The notes under the pieces: model-generated
Told to the model about the DNA's origin: nothing
Database searches by the model: none
The model's input: only the letters and a program-made list of their open reading frames with translations
In this document: positions 56,704-64,000 of the stretch, piece after piece
Numbering within the stretch: the first letter of the stretch is position 1
Layout: each line of letters opens with the position of its first letter
Position numbers and translations under genes: made by a program
DNA from: Thraustochytrium sp. TN22
Taxonomy: Eukaryota; Sar; Bigyra; Thraustochytrida; Thraustochytriidae
NCBI GenBank assembly: GCA_013306675.1
Contig: JABLUY010000056.1
Span: 1-64,000 of the forward strand
Length of the DNA stretch: 64,000 nt
Direction of reading: 5' to 3'

Positions 56704-56943
56704 GTTTGCGGGGCGCGCTGAGGGGCGGCGGGCGGCGCGCGCCGGGTCCGGTGCGGCGGTGGCGGCGGTAACGCGGGGCGCGGGCGCGAATGGGTGGGCG
56801 GCGGGAGGGCGGGCGGGGAAAGCGGGGAAGCAAGGAGAGGAGCGGAGAGGGAGGAGCGGAGGGCGCGGGCGGCGGCAGAGCGGAGCGCAGCGGCAGGCCT
56901 TCGGCGGCGAGGGAGCAGAGCCGGAGCGAGCAGCGGCAGCAGG

Positions 56944-57711
56944 ATGGTGGCGCGCACGGAGAAGAAGGCCGCCAAGGGCAAGGAGGACCCGCTGTACCCG
57001 GCGCGGCCGAAGGTGTTCCGCGTGGGCCAGGATGTGCTGCCCAAGAAGCGCGACCTGGGGCGCTACGTCAAGTGGCCCAAGTACGTGCGCCTGCAGCGCC
57101 AGCGCAAGATCCTGATGCAGCGCCTCAAGGTGCCGCCCAGCGTCGCGCAGTTCAACCGCACGCTCGAGAAGAACCACGCGCTCGAGCTCTTCAAGGTCAT
57201 GGCCAGCTACCGGCCGGAGACCAAGAAGGAGAAGAAGGACCGTCTCAAGAAGCTGGCTGAGAAGAAGGCCGCCGGCGAGTCCACCGAGACCTCCAAGCCG
57301 GGCCCCGTGCTCAAGTTTGGCCTCCACCACGTGACCACCCTCATCGAGGAGAAGAAGGCCAAGCTCGTCGTCATCGCCAAGGACGTCAGCCCGCTCGAGC
57401 TCGTCGTCTGGATGCCGGCGCTCTGCCGCAAGATGAACATCCCCTACTGCATCGTCAACAACAAGGGCCGCCTCGGCGCCCTCGTGCACCAGCGCAACGC
57501 CACCTGCCTGGCCCTCACGGAGGTCAGCCCGGAGCACGAGTCCAAGCTCGCCACCCTCCAGGACATCTGCCGCGCGCAGTTCAACGACAACAAGGACGCT
57601 CTCCGCAAGTGGGGCGGCGGCATCATGGGCCTGCGCACCCAGCACAAGCTCGCCGCGCGCGCCGCCGCCGTCGAGGCTGAGGAGCGCAAGAAGCAGAAGA
57701 TGCTGGGCTAA
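56944..57711 (+). CDS. RPL7A: 60S ribosomal protein eL8 (L7a)
   Basis: Large-subunit ribosomal protein of the eL8/L7Ae family. It has 255 residues (human RPL7A is 266). Conserved pieces are DLGRYVKWPKYVRLQRQRKI, LKVPPSVAQFNRTL, FGLHHVTTLIEEKKAKLVVI, DVSPLELVVWMPALCRKM and IPYCIVNNKGRLGALVH, which form the eL8 core and L7Ae RNA-binding fold. KWGGGIMGLRTQHKLAAR lies near the C terminus. Start MVARTEKKAAKGK is the first ATG, and the basic N-terminal tail is short. Single exon. Codon choice is strongly C/G-ending, as expected of a highly expressed gene here. Confidence 0.97.
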   Translation: MVARTEKKAAKGKEDPLYPARPKVFRVGQDVLPKKRDLGRYVKWPKYVRLQRQRKILMQRLKVPPSVAQFNRTLEKNHALELFKVMASYRPETKKEKKDRLKKLAEKKAAGESTETSKPGPVLKFGLHHVTTLIEEKKAKLVVIAKDVSPLELVVWMPALCRKMNIPYCIVNNKGRLGALVHQRNATCLALTEVSPEHESKLATLQDICRAQFNDNKDALRKWGGGIMGLRTQHKLAARAAAVEAEERKKQKMLG

Positions 57712-58068
57712 GCACGCAAGGCTGCTCGCCGGCCGTCGCCGCGCCGCGCGCGCGCAGCAGCAGGGGTCACGGGCACAAGTGCCCGCAGGCCACCGCGCGG
57801 GGCGCCTGACCCGCTCCGCCACCTGCTCAGCGCTCGCGCTGCGGCGACTCGCGCTCGTCTTCTGTCCCTTTATTGCGCTTGAGAGCCACGACAGCCCTCT
57901 ACACCCGACTCCTCTTCCCACCCCCCTCCTTAGGAGCGAGTTACGTCCGCCACGCACATCTTCTCTTTTCTTTACTCCTGCGCCCCCTCGGCGCGCGCAA
58001 CTCGCTAACGATATTCCACTCCCTCTGCCGAATCCAGCTTGTCTCCCCTCGCCTCGCCTCGCCTCGCC
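57712..58068. other. Convergent 3' region with (CCTCG)n repeat
   Basis: 357 bases between the stops of eL8 and the Q-rich gene. A (CCTCG)n run at about 58045-58070 ends at the stop codon of the Q-rich gene. No gene is seen. Confidence 0.6.
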
Positions 58069-59514
58069 TCAAGCGAGCTTGTCGTGGAGGTCCTGCACGC
58101 GCTGACGCGCCGCTTTGACATCTTCGCGCAGCTGCCTCGCGCACCGCAAAGCCTCCTCGGCCAGCGCCGGGTCCGTCTCGGCGAGGATCGTAGCGCGCCG
58201 GTCCGCCATAGCCAGCGCCTCGTCGTGGTTGCGCGCTTCCGTCATGCACTGCACGGCGCGCTTCAGGAGGCTGGCTTCCGCCTCCGGCAGCTTTGCCTCG
58301 CGGTACAGGCGCCACGCCTCGCGGTACGAGTGGCACGCCTTCCACGGCCGCGCCTGCCCGCTGTACAGGTAATCCGCCAGAGCCTCGTGCGCCTGCGCCA
58401 GCTCCGCTGGGTCGCCGAAGCGCTGCGCGTCGCCCACCTCCGCCAGCAGCCGCGCTTCCTGCTCGTGCCGGTGCGCGGCCCGCTGCGAGCCGGACCGCGA
58501 CCGTGTCGACGCGTGCGTGGACGCCACGCTGCGCGATGTTATCGAAGCTGCGTCCCACTCGCTTGCGTCCTCACCCTGTTCCTGCTCTGACGACGATGCC
58601 AACGAGTCCAGCGAACCGCGCCGCTGGGAGCTTGACGCCGAGCTTCGCCTCCTGCGTTGCTGCTGCGGCTGCTGCCGTTGCTGCGGCTGCGGCTGCGACG
58701 AGAACGACGGCAAACGCGACAGCGATGGCGACGCCTGGCCCTCTCCACAAGCTGCATCCTTGTGCACAAGCACGCTCGCCTCGTCAGCTGTGTTCTGCCC
58801 CTGGCCCCGCCTGCGCCGAATCCGTGAGGTGCTCGAGGGTGCGTCTTCCTCAGGGCCCTCCGCCTGCTCATGGGGCTGCTCTCCAGGTTTACAGACTCCA
58901 GCGCCGGGCTGGCCCGCCGCTCGGGTCCCAACGCAGCAGCACGCGGCCAATTCATGCGCCACGTCCCGTACCTCCTCTGCCAGCTCGCGCCAGAACTGGT
59001 TTAGGTACGTGCCGGTCGCCGCGTTTAGGTTCTCGTCTTGCTCCTCTTGCTCCAGTGCCTGCTGCCGCCGCTCGCGCAGCAGCAGCTGCTGCTCATGCTC
59101 TTGGCGCTCCCGGTGCTGCTGCTGCTGCTGCTGCTGCTGCTGCGATCCGAACTCCTCCTCTCGATGGGCCTGCTGCGCCCGCTGTGCCCGGGCGAGCCGC
59201 GCCTGCCGCCGCGCCGCCGCGCGCTCCGCCATGACGGGCCGCCCTGCTGCCGCAAGCAACCAGGTCTGCTCGCCCCCCTCTGGGACGAAGTCGGCGACCT
59301 GGATGGCCCTCTCCGGTCCCAGTTGGCCACGGCAACCAGAAGAAGAGCCCAGTGCACGGAGCCTGGCCAGAGACTCTTTGCTGGCCAGTCTTGAACCCAG
59401 CCTTGAACGCATCGTAGGGGTAACAGTCGTAGCGCTGACAGCGAGCGAGTCGGACGATGCGCCGCTCCGCTGCTGCGACCCGTTGAACGCGAACGGCTCA
59501 GCACACCCCTCCAT
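58069..59514 (-). CDS. Uncharacterised Q-rich protein with TPR-like helical C terminus
   Basis: 481 residues from ATG 59514 (MEGCAEPFAFNG); upstream in-frame ATGs at 59604 and 59550 lie in a GGCAGT simple repeat, so I do not prefer them. A polyglutamine/charged coiled region is at about 118-165, a FWRELAEEVRDVAHELAACC segment at about 180, and a Ser/Arg/Gln-rich low-complexity middle follows. A compact helical domain (about 345-481) has TPR-like periodicity: LAQAHEALADYL, ACHSYREAWRLYREAKL, ASLLKRAVQCM, HDEALAMADRRATIL and ALAEEALRCARQL. I recognise no named family. The coherent helical domain is the main reason to accept the gene over the cysteine-rich frame on the other strand. Confidence 0.65.
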   Translation of the reverse strand: MEGCAEPFAFNGSQQRSGASSDSLAVSATTVTPTMRSRLGSRLASKESLARLRALGSSSGCRGQLGPERAIQVADFVPEGGEQTWLLAAAGRPVMAERAAARRQARLARAQRAQQAHREEEFGSQQQQQQQQQHRERQEHEQQLLLRERRQQALEQEEQDENLNAATGTYLNQFWRELAEEVRDVAHELAACCCVGTRAAGQPGAGVCKPGEQPHEQAEGPEEDAPSSTSRIRRRRGQGQNTADEASVLVHKDAACGEGQASPSLSRLPSFSSQPQPQQRQQPQQQRRRRSSASSSQRRGSLDSLASSSEQEQGEDASEWDAASITSRSVASTHASTRSRSGSQRAAHRHEQEARLLAEVGDAQRFGDPAELAQAHEALADYLYSGQARPWKACHSYREAWRLYREAKLPEAEASLLKRAVQCMTEARNHDEALAMADRRATILAETDPALAEEALRCARQLREDVKAARQRVQDLHDKLA

Positions 59515-60165
59515 AGGCGCGAACCACCCCAGTGGCCGTTGCCCGCGCATGCCCGCGCACGCGCGCACCGTCAGTGGCAGGCAGTGGCAGGCAGTGGCAG
59601 TCATCGCCTCGATGGCCACGCTGCGTCAATATGAGATCCGCCACGGCCGCCTCGGCGCACGCCGCGAGCAGCGACCACGTCCGTTTGGCTGCACTGGTCT
59701 CGATACAGCCGCTTTCGACGCCAAGGAACAGTTCCCGCGAGTCCCGGCGTCCTTGATGGTGCCCAACGGATACTGCGCAGATCACAAGGAGAAGACGCGC
59801 GCAAGTATGCTGCGCAGGAATCAACACAGGCGAGGCGAGGCGAGGCGAGGCGAGGCCGGGCAAGGCCAGGGGAGGCCAGGGGAGGCGAGGCAAGGCGAGG
59901 CAAGCAAGACGGGTACGGCGCGGCGCGCGGCCTCGCGCCGCGCAGTGTCGGCGAAGCGCTCGACGCGCCCCGGCGCGAGGGCAAGGGCAGAAACTAGCGA
60001 GTACTTGCGCACGCGGACGCGCAGGCGCGCCTGCGCGGCGCAGCGTAGCGCGGCGCGGCGTCTCAGCGCAGCGCCCGGGCGCAGCGCGCCTGACGGAGAG
60101 GTTGGCGAAGAGTGAGAGCCGCGACAACTTGGCGTTGAGCGAGGAGCAGCGCTACAGCGGCGGCA
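59515..60165. promoter_or_regulatory. Divergent intergenic region with GGCGA repeats
   Basis: 651 bases between opposed starts. It contains GGCAGT repeats (about 59575-59600), a cluster of AGGCG/AGGGG-type pentamers (about 59826-59905) and CGCG-rich palindromic DNA (about 59920-60065). Long open frames run through it on both strands but look like composition artefacts. It must hold both promoters. Confidence 0.5.
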
Positions 60166-62784
60166 ATGTCGGGCGCGCCGCCAAGAGGGCCGCCGCCGAG
60201 AGGGCCGCCACCAGGAGGACCACCGGGGCGAGGGCCGCCGGGCATGCCGCCGCCTGGAGGACCGCCACGCGGACCGCCGGGTATGCCGCCCGGAGGGCCT
60301 CCGGGGCGCGGCCCGCCGCCGATGGGAATGCCAGCACGCGGGCCGCCAGCGCGTGGACCCCCGCCTGGACGAGGGCCGCCGGGCATGTCGCCGCCAGGAA
60401 GCCCGCCGCCCGGCGGGCCTCCACGCGGACCTCCTGGACGCGGACCTCCTGGACGCGGACCTCCTGGCATGCCGCCTGGCGGCCCTCCGGCGCGTGGTCC
60501 TCCGGGCATGCCGCCTGGCGGTCCTCCGGCGCGTGGTCCTCCGGGCATGCCACCCGGCGGCCCTCCGGCACGCGGTCCTCCCGGCATGCCGCCTGGCGGG
60601 CCACCGGCAAGAGGCCCACCGGGTATGCCGCCTGGCGGGCCTCCTGCGCGTGGACCTCCCGGGCGTGGCCCTCCTCCGGGCATGCCTCCTGGCGGCCCTC
60701 CACGTGGACCTCCCGGTCGGGGTCCGCCCGGGATGCCACCTGGCGGGCCTCCTGCGCGTGGTCCTCCGGGCATGCCTCCTGGAGGGCCTCCTGCGCGTGG
60801 TCCTCCAGGCATGCCTCCTGGCGGCCCTCCGCGCGGCCCTCCGGGCCGCGGCCCTCCGGGTATGCCTCCGGGCGGGCCCCCTGCGCGAGGCCCGCCAGGT
60901 ATGCCGCCCGGCGGTCCTCCTGGGCGTGGACCTCCTGGACGTGGCCCTCCGGGCATGCCTCCTGGTGGGCCTCCGCGTGGCCCGCCCGGTCGTGGTCCTC
61001 CGGGCATGCCGCCCGGCGGCCCGCCTGCGCGAGGCCCCCCAGGGATGCCACCTGGTGGGCCCCCACGAGGCCCGCCGGGTCGTGGCCCTCCGGGAATGCC
61101 TCCTGGCGGTCCCCCTGGGCGAGGCCCGCCCGGCATGCCGCCCGGAGCGCCTCGAGGCCCGCCCGGGATGCCTCCTCGTGGGCCGCCGGGCATGCCGCCA
61201 GCAGGTGCGCCTGGTGCGGGCCCTGCTCCACCGGGTCCCGGCGGGCCTCCTGCTCGCGGGCCTCCAGGAATGATGGCGCCCCCTGGCGGCCCCCCTCCGG
61301 GTCCGCCCATGTCGCTGGCCGCGCCGCAGCCAGGCGGCAAGGACGACCGCCACGGTCTGCTGACCATCAAGGTGATGCGCGGCGTGGAGCTCAAGACAGC
61401 CGGCTTCATGGGCAAGGCGGACCCGTACGCGACACTGTCGATCGGGGACCAGGAGTTCAGCACCAAGGTTCACAAGAACGGCGGGAAGAGGCCGGTCTGG
61501 GGAGACTCGTACGACTTCAAGGTGGAGAACCAAAAGGTGCTGTCCATCAAGGTCATGGACAAGGAGGCCGTGGGCCAGGACAAGCCCATTGGGTCCGCCG
61601 AGGTCAGCCTGCTGGACTGGCTGTCCAAGGGCGCCTTCGACGGCGATGTGGACATTATGGATGCCAGCGGCGCCCCGGCCGGTAGCGTGACGCTCGCGGT
61701 CAAGTTCCAGCGCCCCACCAACTCCATCGTACCGGGCCCGCCCAAGGCTGCGCCGGGTCCACCCAAGGCGGCGCCTGGGGAGATGGATGCCGCAGGCGGC
61801 CCACCAGGGGCCGTCGTCATGCCGCCCGTGGGGGCCGCGCCCAAACTCGGTGGACCGCCGGCCGCCGTGGCCGCCGCCCCGGCTGCCGCGCAGCAGGCAC
61901 GGGACCCCAACGGGACCTTCACAGACCAGGAGATCAAGGAGGCCTTCGAGAGCTTCGACCTGGACCACAACCACTTCGTGGGCGCAGCAGAGATCCGGCA
62001 CGTGCTCATCAATATTGGCGAGCAGGCCACGGACGAGGAAGTGGATGAGATGATCGCGATGGTGGATAAGGACGGCGACGGCCAAGTGTGCTTCGACGAG
62101 TTCTACGAAATGATCACGGGCCGTAAGCCGCCGCCAGGCCTGTACGATGGGCCCGGTGGCGGCGGTGGCAGCGGCGGCTCGAACGTGCCGCCGCCGCCTC
62201 CCGGAGGCGCCTCCACGCGCCCGCAGGGCGGCGGCAACCCGGTCATTGCGGAGCGCAACGAGCGCAAGGAGCTGCTCAACGACTTCGCGTCCTCCAACAA
62301 TCTCAAGCCGGAGTCTATCAAAAAGGCCTTCAAGCGCTTCCAGGCTATTGACAAGGACCAGAGCGGCCTCATCGACTACACGGAGTTCTGTGAGGTCATG
62401 CAGATCGACCCGAGCCCACAGGCGGAGAAGATCTTCCAGACCTTCGACCGGGACAAGGTGGGCCAGCTCGACATTCGCGAGTTCATGATCGCCATCGCCA
62501 ACTTCACCGGCGCGTCCAAGGACGAGAAGCTCAAGTTCTCCTTCCTCATCTTTGACGAGGACGGCAATGGTGTCATCACGAAGCAGGAGCTCGTCAAGAT
62601 CCTCAAGGCCAACCACCTTGCTACCACCGACAAGGAGGTCACGCGCAAGGCCGACACCATCATGGCGCAGGCCGACAAGGACGGTGACGGCGTCATCAGC
62701 TTCGACGAGTACCAGGTCATCTCCAAGCGTTTCCCCAACCTGCTCTTCAGCTCCTATGCCATGGCTACGCAGGCCATGAAATGA
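60166..62784 (+). CDS. Pro/Gly-rich C2-domain protein with six EF-hands
   Basis: 872 residues. Residues 1-385 are GPPGMPPGGPPARGPPG-type repeats. A C2 domain lies at about 390-510 (LLTIKVMRGVELKTAGFMG, ADPYATLSIGDQEFSTKV, RPVWGDSYDF). A short Pro/Ala linker is followed by a calmodulin-like EF pair at about 585-650: loop 1 DLDHNHFVGAAE lacks several ligands and is probably weak, while loop 2 DKDGDGQVCFDE is canonical. A second Pro/Gly linker leads to a calcineurin-B-like set of four (about 715-860): DKDQSGLIDYTE, DRDKVGQLDIRE, DEDGNGVITKQE and DKDGDGVISFDE. The protein should bind calcium at several sites and membranes through C2. The Pro/Gly repeats suggest a self-associating or elastic tail like those of annexin VII and penta-EF-hand proteins. 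I know no named protein with this domain order. Start MSGAPPRGPP is the first ATG. Confidence 0.88.
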   Translation: MSGAPPRGPPPRGPPPGGPPGRGPPGMPPPGGPPRGPPGMPPGGPPGRGPPPMGMPARGPPARGPPPGRGPPGMSPPGSPPPGGPPRGPPGRGPPGRGPPGMPPGGPPARGPPGMPPGGPPARGPPGMPPGGPPARGPPGMPPGGPPARGPPGMPPGGPPARGPPGRGPPPGMPPGGPPRGPPGRGPPGMPPGGPPARGPPGMPPGGPPARGPPGMPPGGPPRGPPGRGPPGMPPGGPPARGPPGMPPGGPPGRGPPGRGPPGMPPGGPPRGPPGRGPPGMPPGGPPARGPPGMPPGGPPRGPPGRGPPGMPPGGPPGRGPPGMPPGAPRGPPGMPPRGPPGMPPAGAPGAGPAPPGPGGPPARGPPGMMAPPGGPPPGPPMSLAAPQPGGKDDRHGLLTIKVMRGVELKTAGFMGKADPYATLSIGDQEFSTKVHKNGGKRPVWGDSYDFKVENQKVLSIKVMDKEAVGQDKPIGSAEVSLLDWLSKGAFDGDVDIMDASGAPAGSVTLAVKFQRPTNSIVPGPPKAAPGPPKAAPGEMDAAGGPPGAVVMPPVGAAPKLGGPPAAVAAAPAAAQQARDPNGTFTDQEIKEAFESFDLDHNHFVGAAEIRHVLINIGEQATDEEVDEMIAMVDKDGDGQVCFDEFYEMITGRKPPPGLYDGPGGGGGSGGSNVPPPPPGGASTRPQGGGNPVIAERNERKELLNDFASSNNLKPESIKKAFKRFQAIDKDQSGLIDYTEFCEVMQIDPSPQAEKIFQTFDRDKVGQLDIREFMIAIANFTGASKDEKLKFSFLIFDEDGNGVITKQELVKILKANHLATTDKEVTRKADTIMAQADKDGDGVISFDEYQVISKRFPNLLFSSYAMATQAMK
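60180..61310 (+). repeat. Coding Pro/Gly/Met minisatellite
   Basis: Imperfect tandem repeats of 33-48 bases encoding RGPPGMPPGGPPA-like units, about 1.1 kb long. The repeat leaves other frames open on both strands, which produces misleading long open frames. Confidence 0.9.
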
Positions 62785-62897
62785 TGGACGTGAACCCTGT
62801 CAATCATCCTTCTGTTGTGTGTCTGTGTTTGTGTGTGTCTGTGTTTGTGTATGCGAGAGTCGGTTCGCGTGGCTCGCGTGAGTGTGTGTGCTTGTTT
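62785..62897. other. GT-rich convergent 3' spacer
   Basis: 113 bases between opposed stops, mostly TGTGTGTCTGTGTTTGTG repeats. The 3' ends of the two transcripts probably overlap here. Confidence 0.7.
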
Positions 62898-63689
62898 TCA
62901 AGTGCTTGGTGATCTTGGCAGTGACCCACCCGACGGTGCAAGCGGCGGCACCAAGGCGGCGAGCGAGAGCAGTGCAAAAGCAACCACGGCTGTCGAGGAG
63001 CTCGGGATTCTGTGGCGGTCGACGATGGTCACCAGGACGTTAACGAGACTCAGCAGCAGGACCACCGGGGCCGGCAGGCCGAGGCCGGCGTTCGAGACGC
63101 GAGCCAGGCTGACCAACACCGCAGGTAGGGCGAGAGCAAAGTCCACGTTGCGGTGGCCCTGCACGGCGAGTGCCGGGACCCACGTCGCCGGACGCCAGGG
63201 CGCGTGCTCAAGGTCGCCGGCGCCGGTCTGGTGCGTAATGTCCCAGAGGCGCGCGTCAATACTCTCCGCGGTGCGCAGCGCCGCCCAGGCCAGGACCGCC
63301 GGAGGCGAGGGGCGACAAACCAGAACAGCGACGCAGGCGCCACCAAGCTGGACCGCAAAGCTCGCCACGCTTGCCGGCGCGGGCCCGAACGCGACGCCGG
63401 CCCAGGCTGCGTCAAGCGCCGCGCCCCGGGCGAAGACTCTGGCGCCCCAGAACACGGCAGCGTCCTCGACGATGAGCAGGATGACGGTCCGAACGGCCTC
63501 CTCGGCCGGGTAGAAGGCAGCGCCCCTCCGCAGCGCGGTCGCCAGGTCCGCCACGAAAAAGAGCACGAGCGCGGCGCCCGTGCCGCTCGCCGTGCGCGCG
63601 GTGGTCCACTGGCCGCGGCCAAGGAGGGCGCGCACGGCGAGAATCTGCGCGGCACCGGCGAGCGCCAGCGCCAGCGCCAGCGTAATCAT
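62898..63689 (-). CDS. Unrecognised multi-pass membrane protein
   Basis: 263 residues from ATG 63689. Hydrophobic segments are at about 1-23, 36-53, 65-88, 105-125, 183-198, 205-224 and 232-250, so up to seven membrane passes. Charged or polar patches between them include ESIDARLWDITHQTGAGDLE (about 142-161) and WRPATWVPALAVQGHRNVD. The pattern resembles small-solute or lipid membrane proteins, but I recognise no family. An earlier in-frame ATG at 63944 would add an N-terminal part made from CAGA and CTG microsatellites (Ser- and Pro-rich), so the shorter start is preferred. The gene converges on the C2/EF-hand gene. Confidence 0.6.
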   Translation of the reverse strand: MITLALALALAGAAQILAVRALLGRGQWTTARTASGTGAALVLFFVADLATALRRGAAFYPAEEAVRTVILLIVEDAAVFWGARVFARGAALDAAWAGVAFGPAPASVASFAVQLGGACVAVLVCRPSPPAVLAWAALRTAESIDARLWDITHQTGAGDLEHAPWRPATWVPALAVQGHRNVDFALALPAVLVSLARVSNAGLGLPAPVVLLLSLVNVLVTIVDRHRIPSSSTAVVAFALLSLAALVPPLAPSGGSLPRSPST

Positions 63690-63825
63690 CCTGGCCGCCG
63701 CTGCGACCGCCGCATGAGCGCCGCGTCGGCGAGTGTCAGAGTGATCTTGATCTGGACGGAGCCCGGCCGAGGGGCTCGTGACGCAGAACTTGAACGAGTC
63801 CAACTTGGACGAGGCGCTCGGCGCG

Positions 63826-63862
<37 letters not shown>

Positions 63863-64000
63863 GCGGCGGTGGCGGCGGAGAAGGACTGGCAGACAGACAG
63901 ACAAGACAGACAGACAGGCAGGCAAGAAGACTGGCGCAAAGCATAGAGGCGCATAGAGCAGCAGGAGCATGTTCCCGCCCTTTGCAATGCGCGGGCACCA
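63690..64000. other. Upstream region with CTG and CAGA repeats, cut by window end
   Basis: Contains (CTG)n at about 63829-63863 and a (CAGA)n/(CAGG)n tract at about 63890-63927. It probably holds the promoter and leader of the minus-strand membrane protein. No separate gene is seen before the window ends. Confidence 0.6.

Larger units (their letters stand above)
55233..56943. other. Long divergent intergenic region (PSMA5 / eL8)
   Basis: 1,711 bases between two opposed housekeeping starts, the largest gap in the window. It holds a (GCTGC)n run at about 55325-55361, GC-rich CCGCC repeats to 55440, (GACTC)n clusters at about 55742-55822, an inverted-repeat-rich patch at about 55940-56040, a stretch at 56090-56480 with no recognisable feature, a (CTGT)n microsatellite, a telo-box-like element, and a GGCGGG-rich leader before the eL8 ATG. 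Overlapping short open frames exist in several frames with no conserved motif. A small non-coding RNA cannot be excluded. Confidence 0.5.

Noticed and set aside
58517-60115. 532-codon plus-strand frame opposite the Q-rich gene
   Set aside because: Cysteine- and Arg-rich product generated by reading CAG repeats backwards; no fold is apparent.
60063-61466. 467-codon minus-strand frame (Gly/Pro-rich) opposite the C2/EF-hand gene
   Set aside because: It is the mirror of the coding Pro/Gly minisatellite. The plus-strand frame carries C2 and EF-hand domains.
63690-63944. N-terminal extension of the membrane protein from ATG 63944
   Set aside because: It would consist of residues coded by CAGA and CTG microsatellites and a proline/serine run, so it is more likely untranslated leader.
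1-64000. Retroelements, DNA transposons, rRNA or tRNA genes
   Set aside because: No reverse transcriptase, integrase or transposase motifs, terminal repeats or tRNA cloverleaf were recognised by eye. A covariance-model search could still find a small RNA.

Overview
This is nuclear DNA of a GC-rich, gene-dense eukaryotic microbe. The evidence is a proteasome alpha-5 subunit, ribosomal protein eL8, a Golgi pH regulator, an otubain, THO-complex and Tho1/SARNP mRNA-export factors, GT-AG introns, polyglutamine and polyalanine tracts, and many microsatellites. A PH + DUF1336 (EDR2-like) protein and a calmodulin/calcineurin-B-like fusion fit a stramenopile or related protist, for example a thraustochytrid. 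That placement is an inference and could be wrong. Genes are compact and mostly intronless. Only two small genes (THOC7 and the otubain) show introns, and those four introns share donor GTAGGT or GTACGA, an internal CTGACG and a CAG acceptor.

Layout. 1-700: low-complexity upstream DNA. 701-1519 (+): THOC7 in four exons. 1599-39158 (-): one uninterrupted coding frame of about 12,519 codons for a giant repetitive type II membrane protein, taking up 59% of the window. 39639-40436 (-): glyoxalase II. 41225-43999 (-): PH + DUF1336 protein. 44270-46120 (-): Golgi pH regulator, divergent from a polyQ/MORN/membrane protein (46394-47926, +). 48205-50031 (+): sugar-type MFS transporter. 50208-51266 (-): zinc-finger/Nudix protein, divergent from an otubain (51715-52597, +, one intron). 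53168-54040 (+): SAP-domain Tho1/SARNP homologue. 54495-55232 (-): proteasome alpha-5, divergent from eL8 (56944-57711, +). 58069-59514 (-): Q-rich protein with a helical, TPR-like C terminus. 60166-62784 (+): Pro/Gly-rich + C2 + six-EF-hand protein. 62898-63689 (-): unrecognised multi-pass membrane protein.

The outstanding object is the giant gene. Its product has a cytosolic N-tail, one membrane anchor, two dibasic furin-like sites, a stalk with a phage-tail-fibre/endosialidase-like VGIGT motif, and a C-terminal coiled coil. Between them lies about 34.5 kb of in-frame repeats. These come in a few discrete lengths (43, 57 and 66 residues in one zone; about 49, 50 and 57 in another) and are organised into higher-order blocks, the clearest being 66-43-57-43 = 209 residues. 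The array carries several near-identical segmental tandem duplications whose offsets (627, 669, 939, 1110 and 1596 bp) are all multiples of three. A surface-exposed beta-solenoid adhesin or spacer that evolves by in-frame unequal exchange is the simplest reading.

The remaining genes are housekeeping or signalling genes with no evident pathway in common, although THOC7 and the Tho1/SARNP homologue both belong to the TREX mRNA-export machinery.
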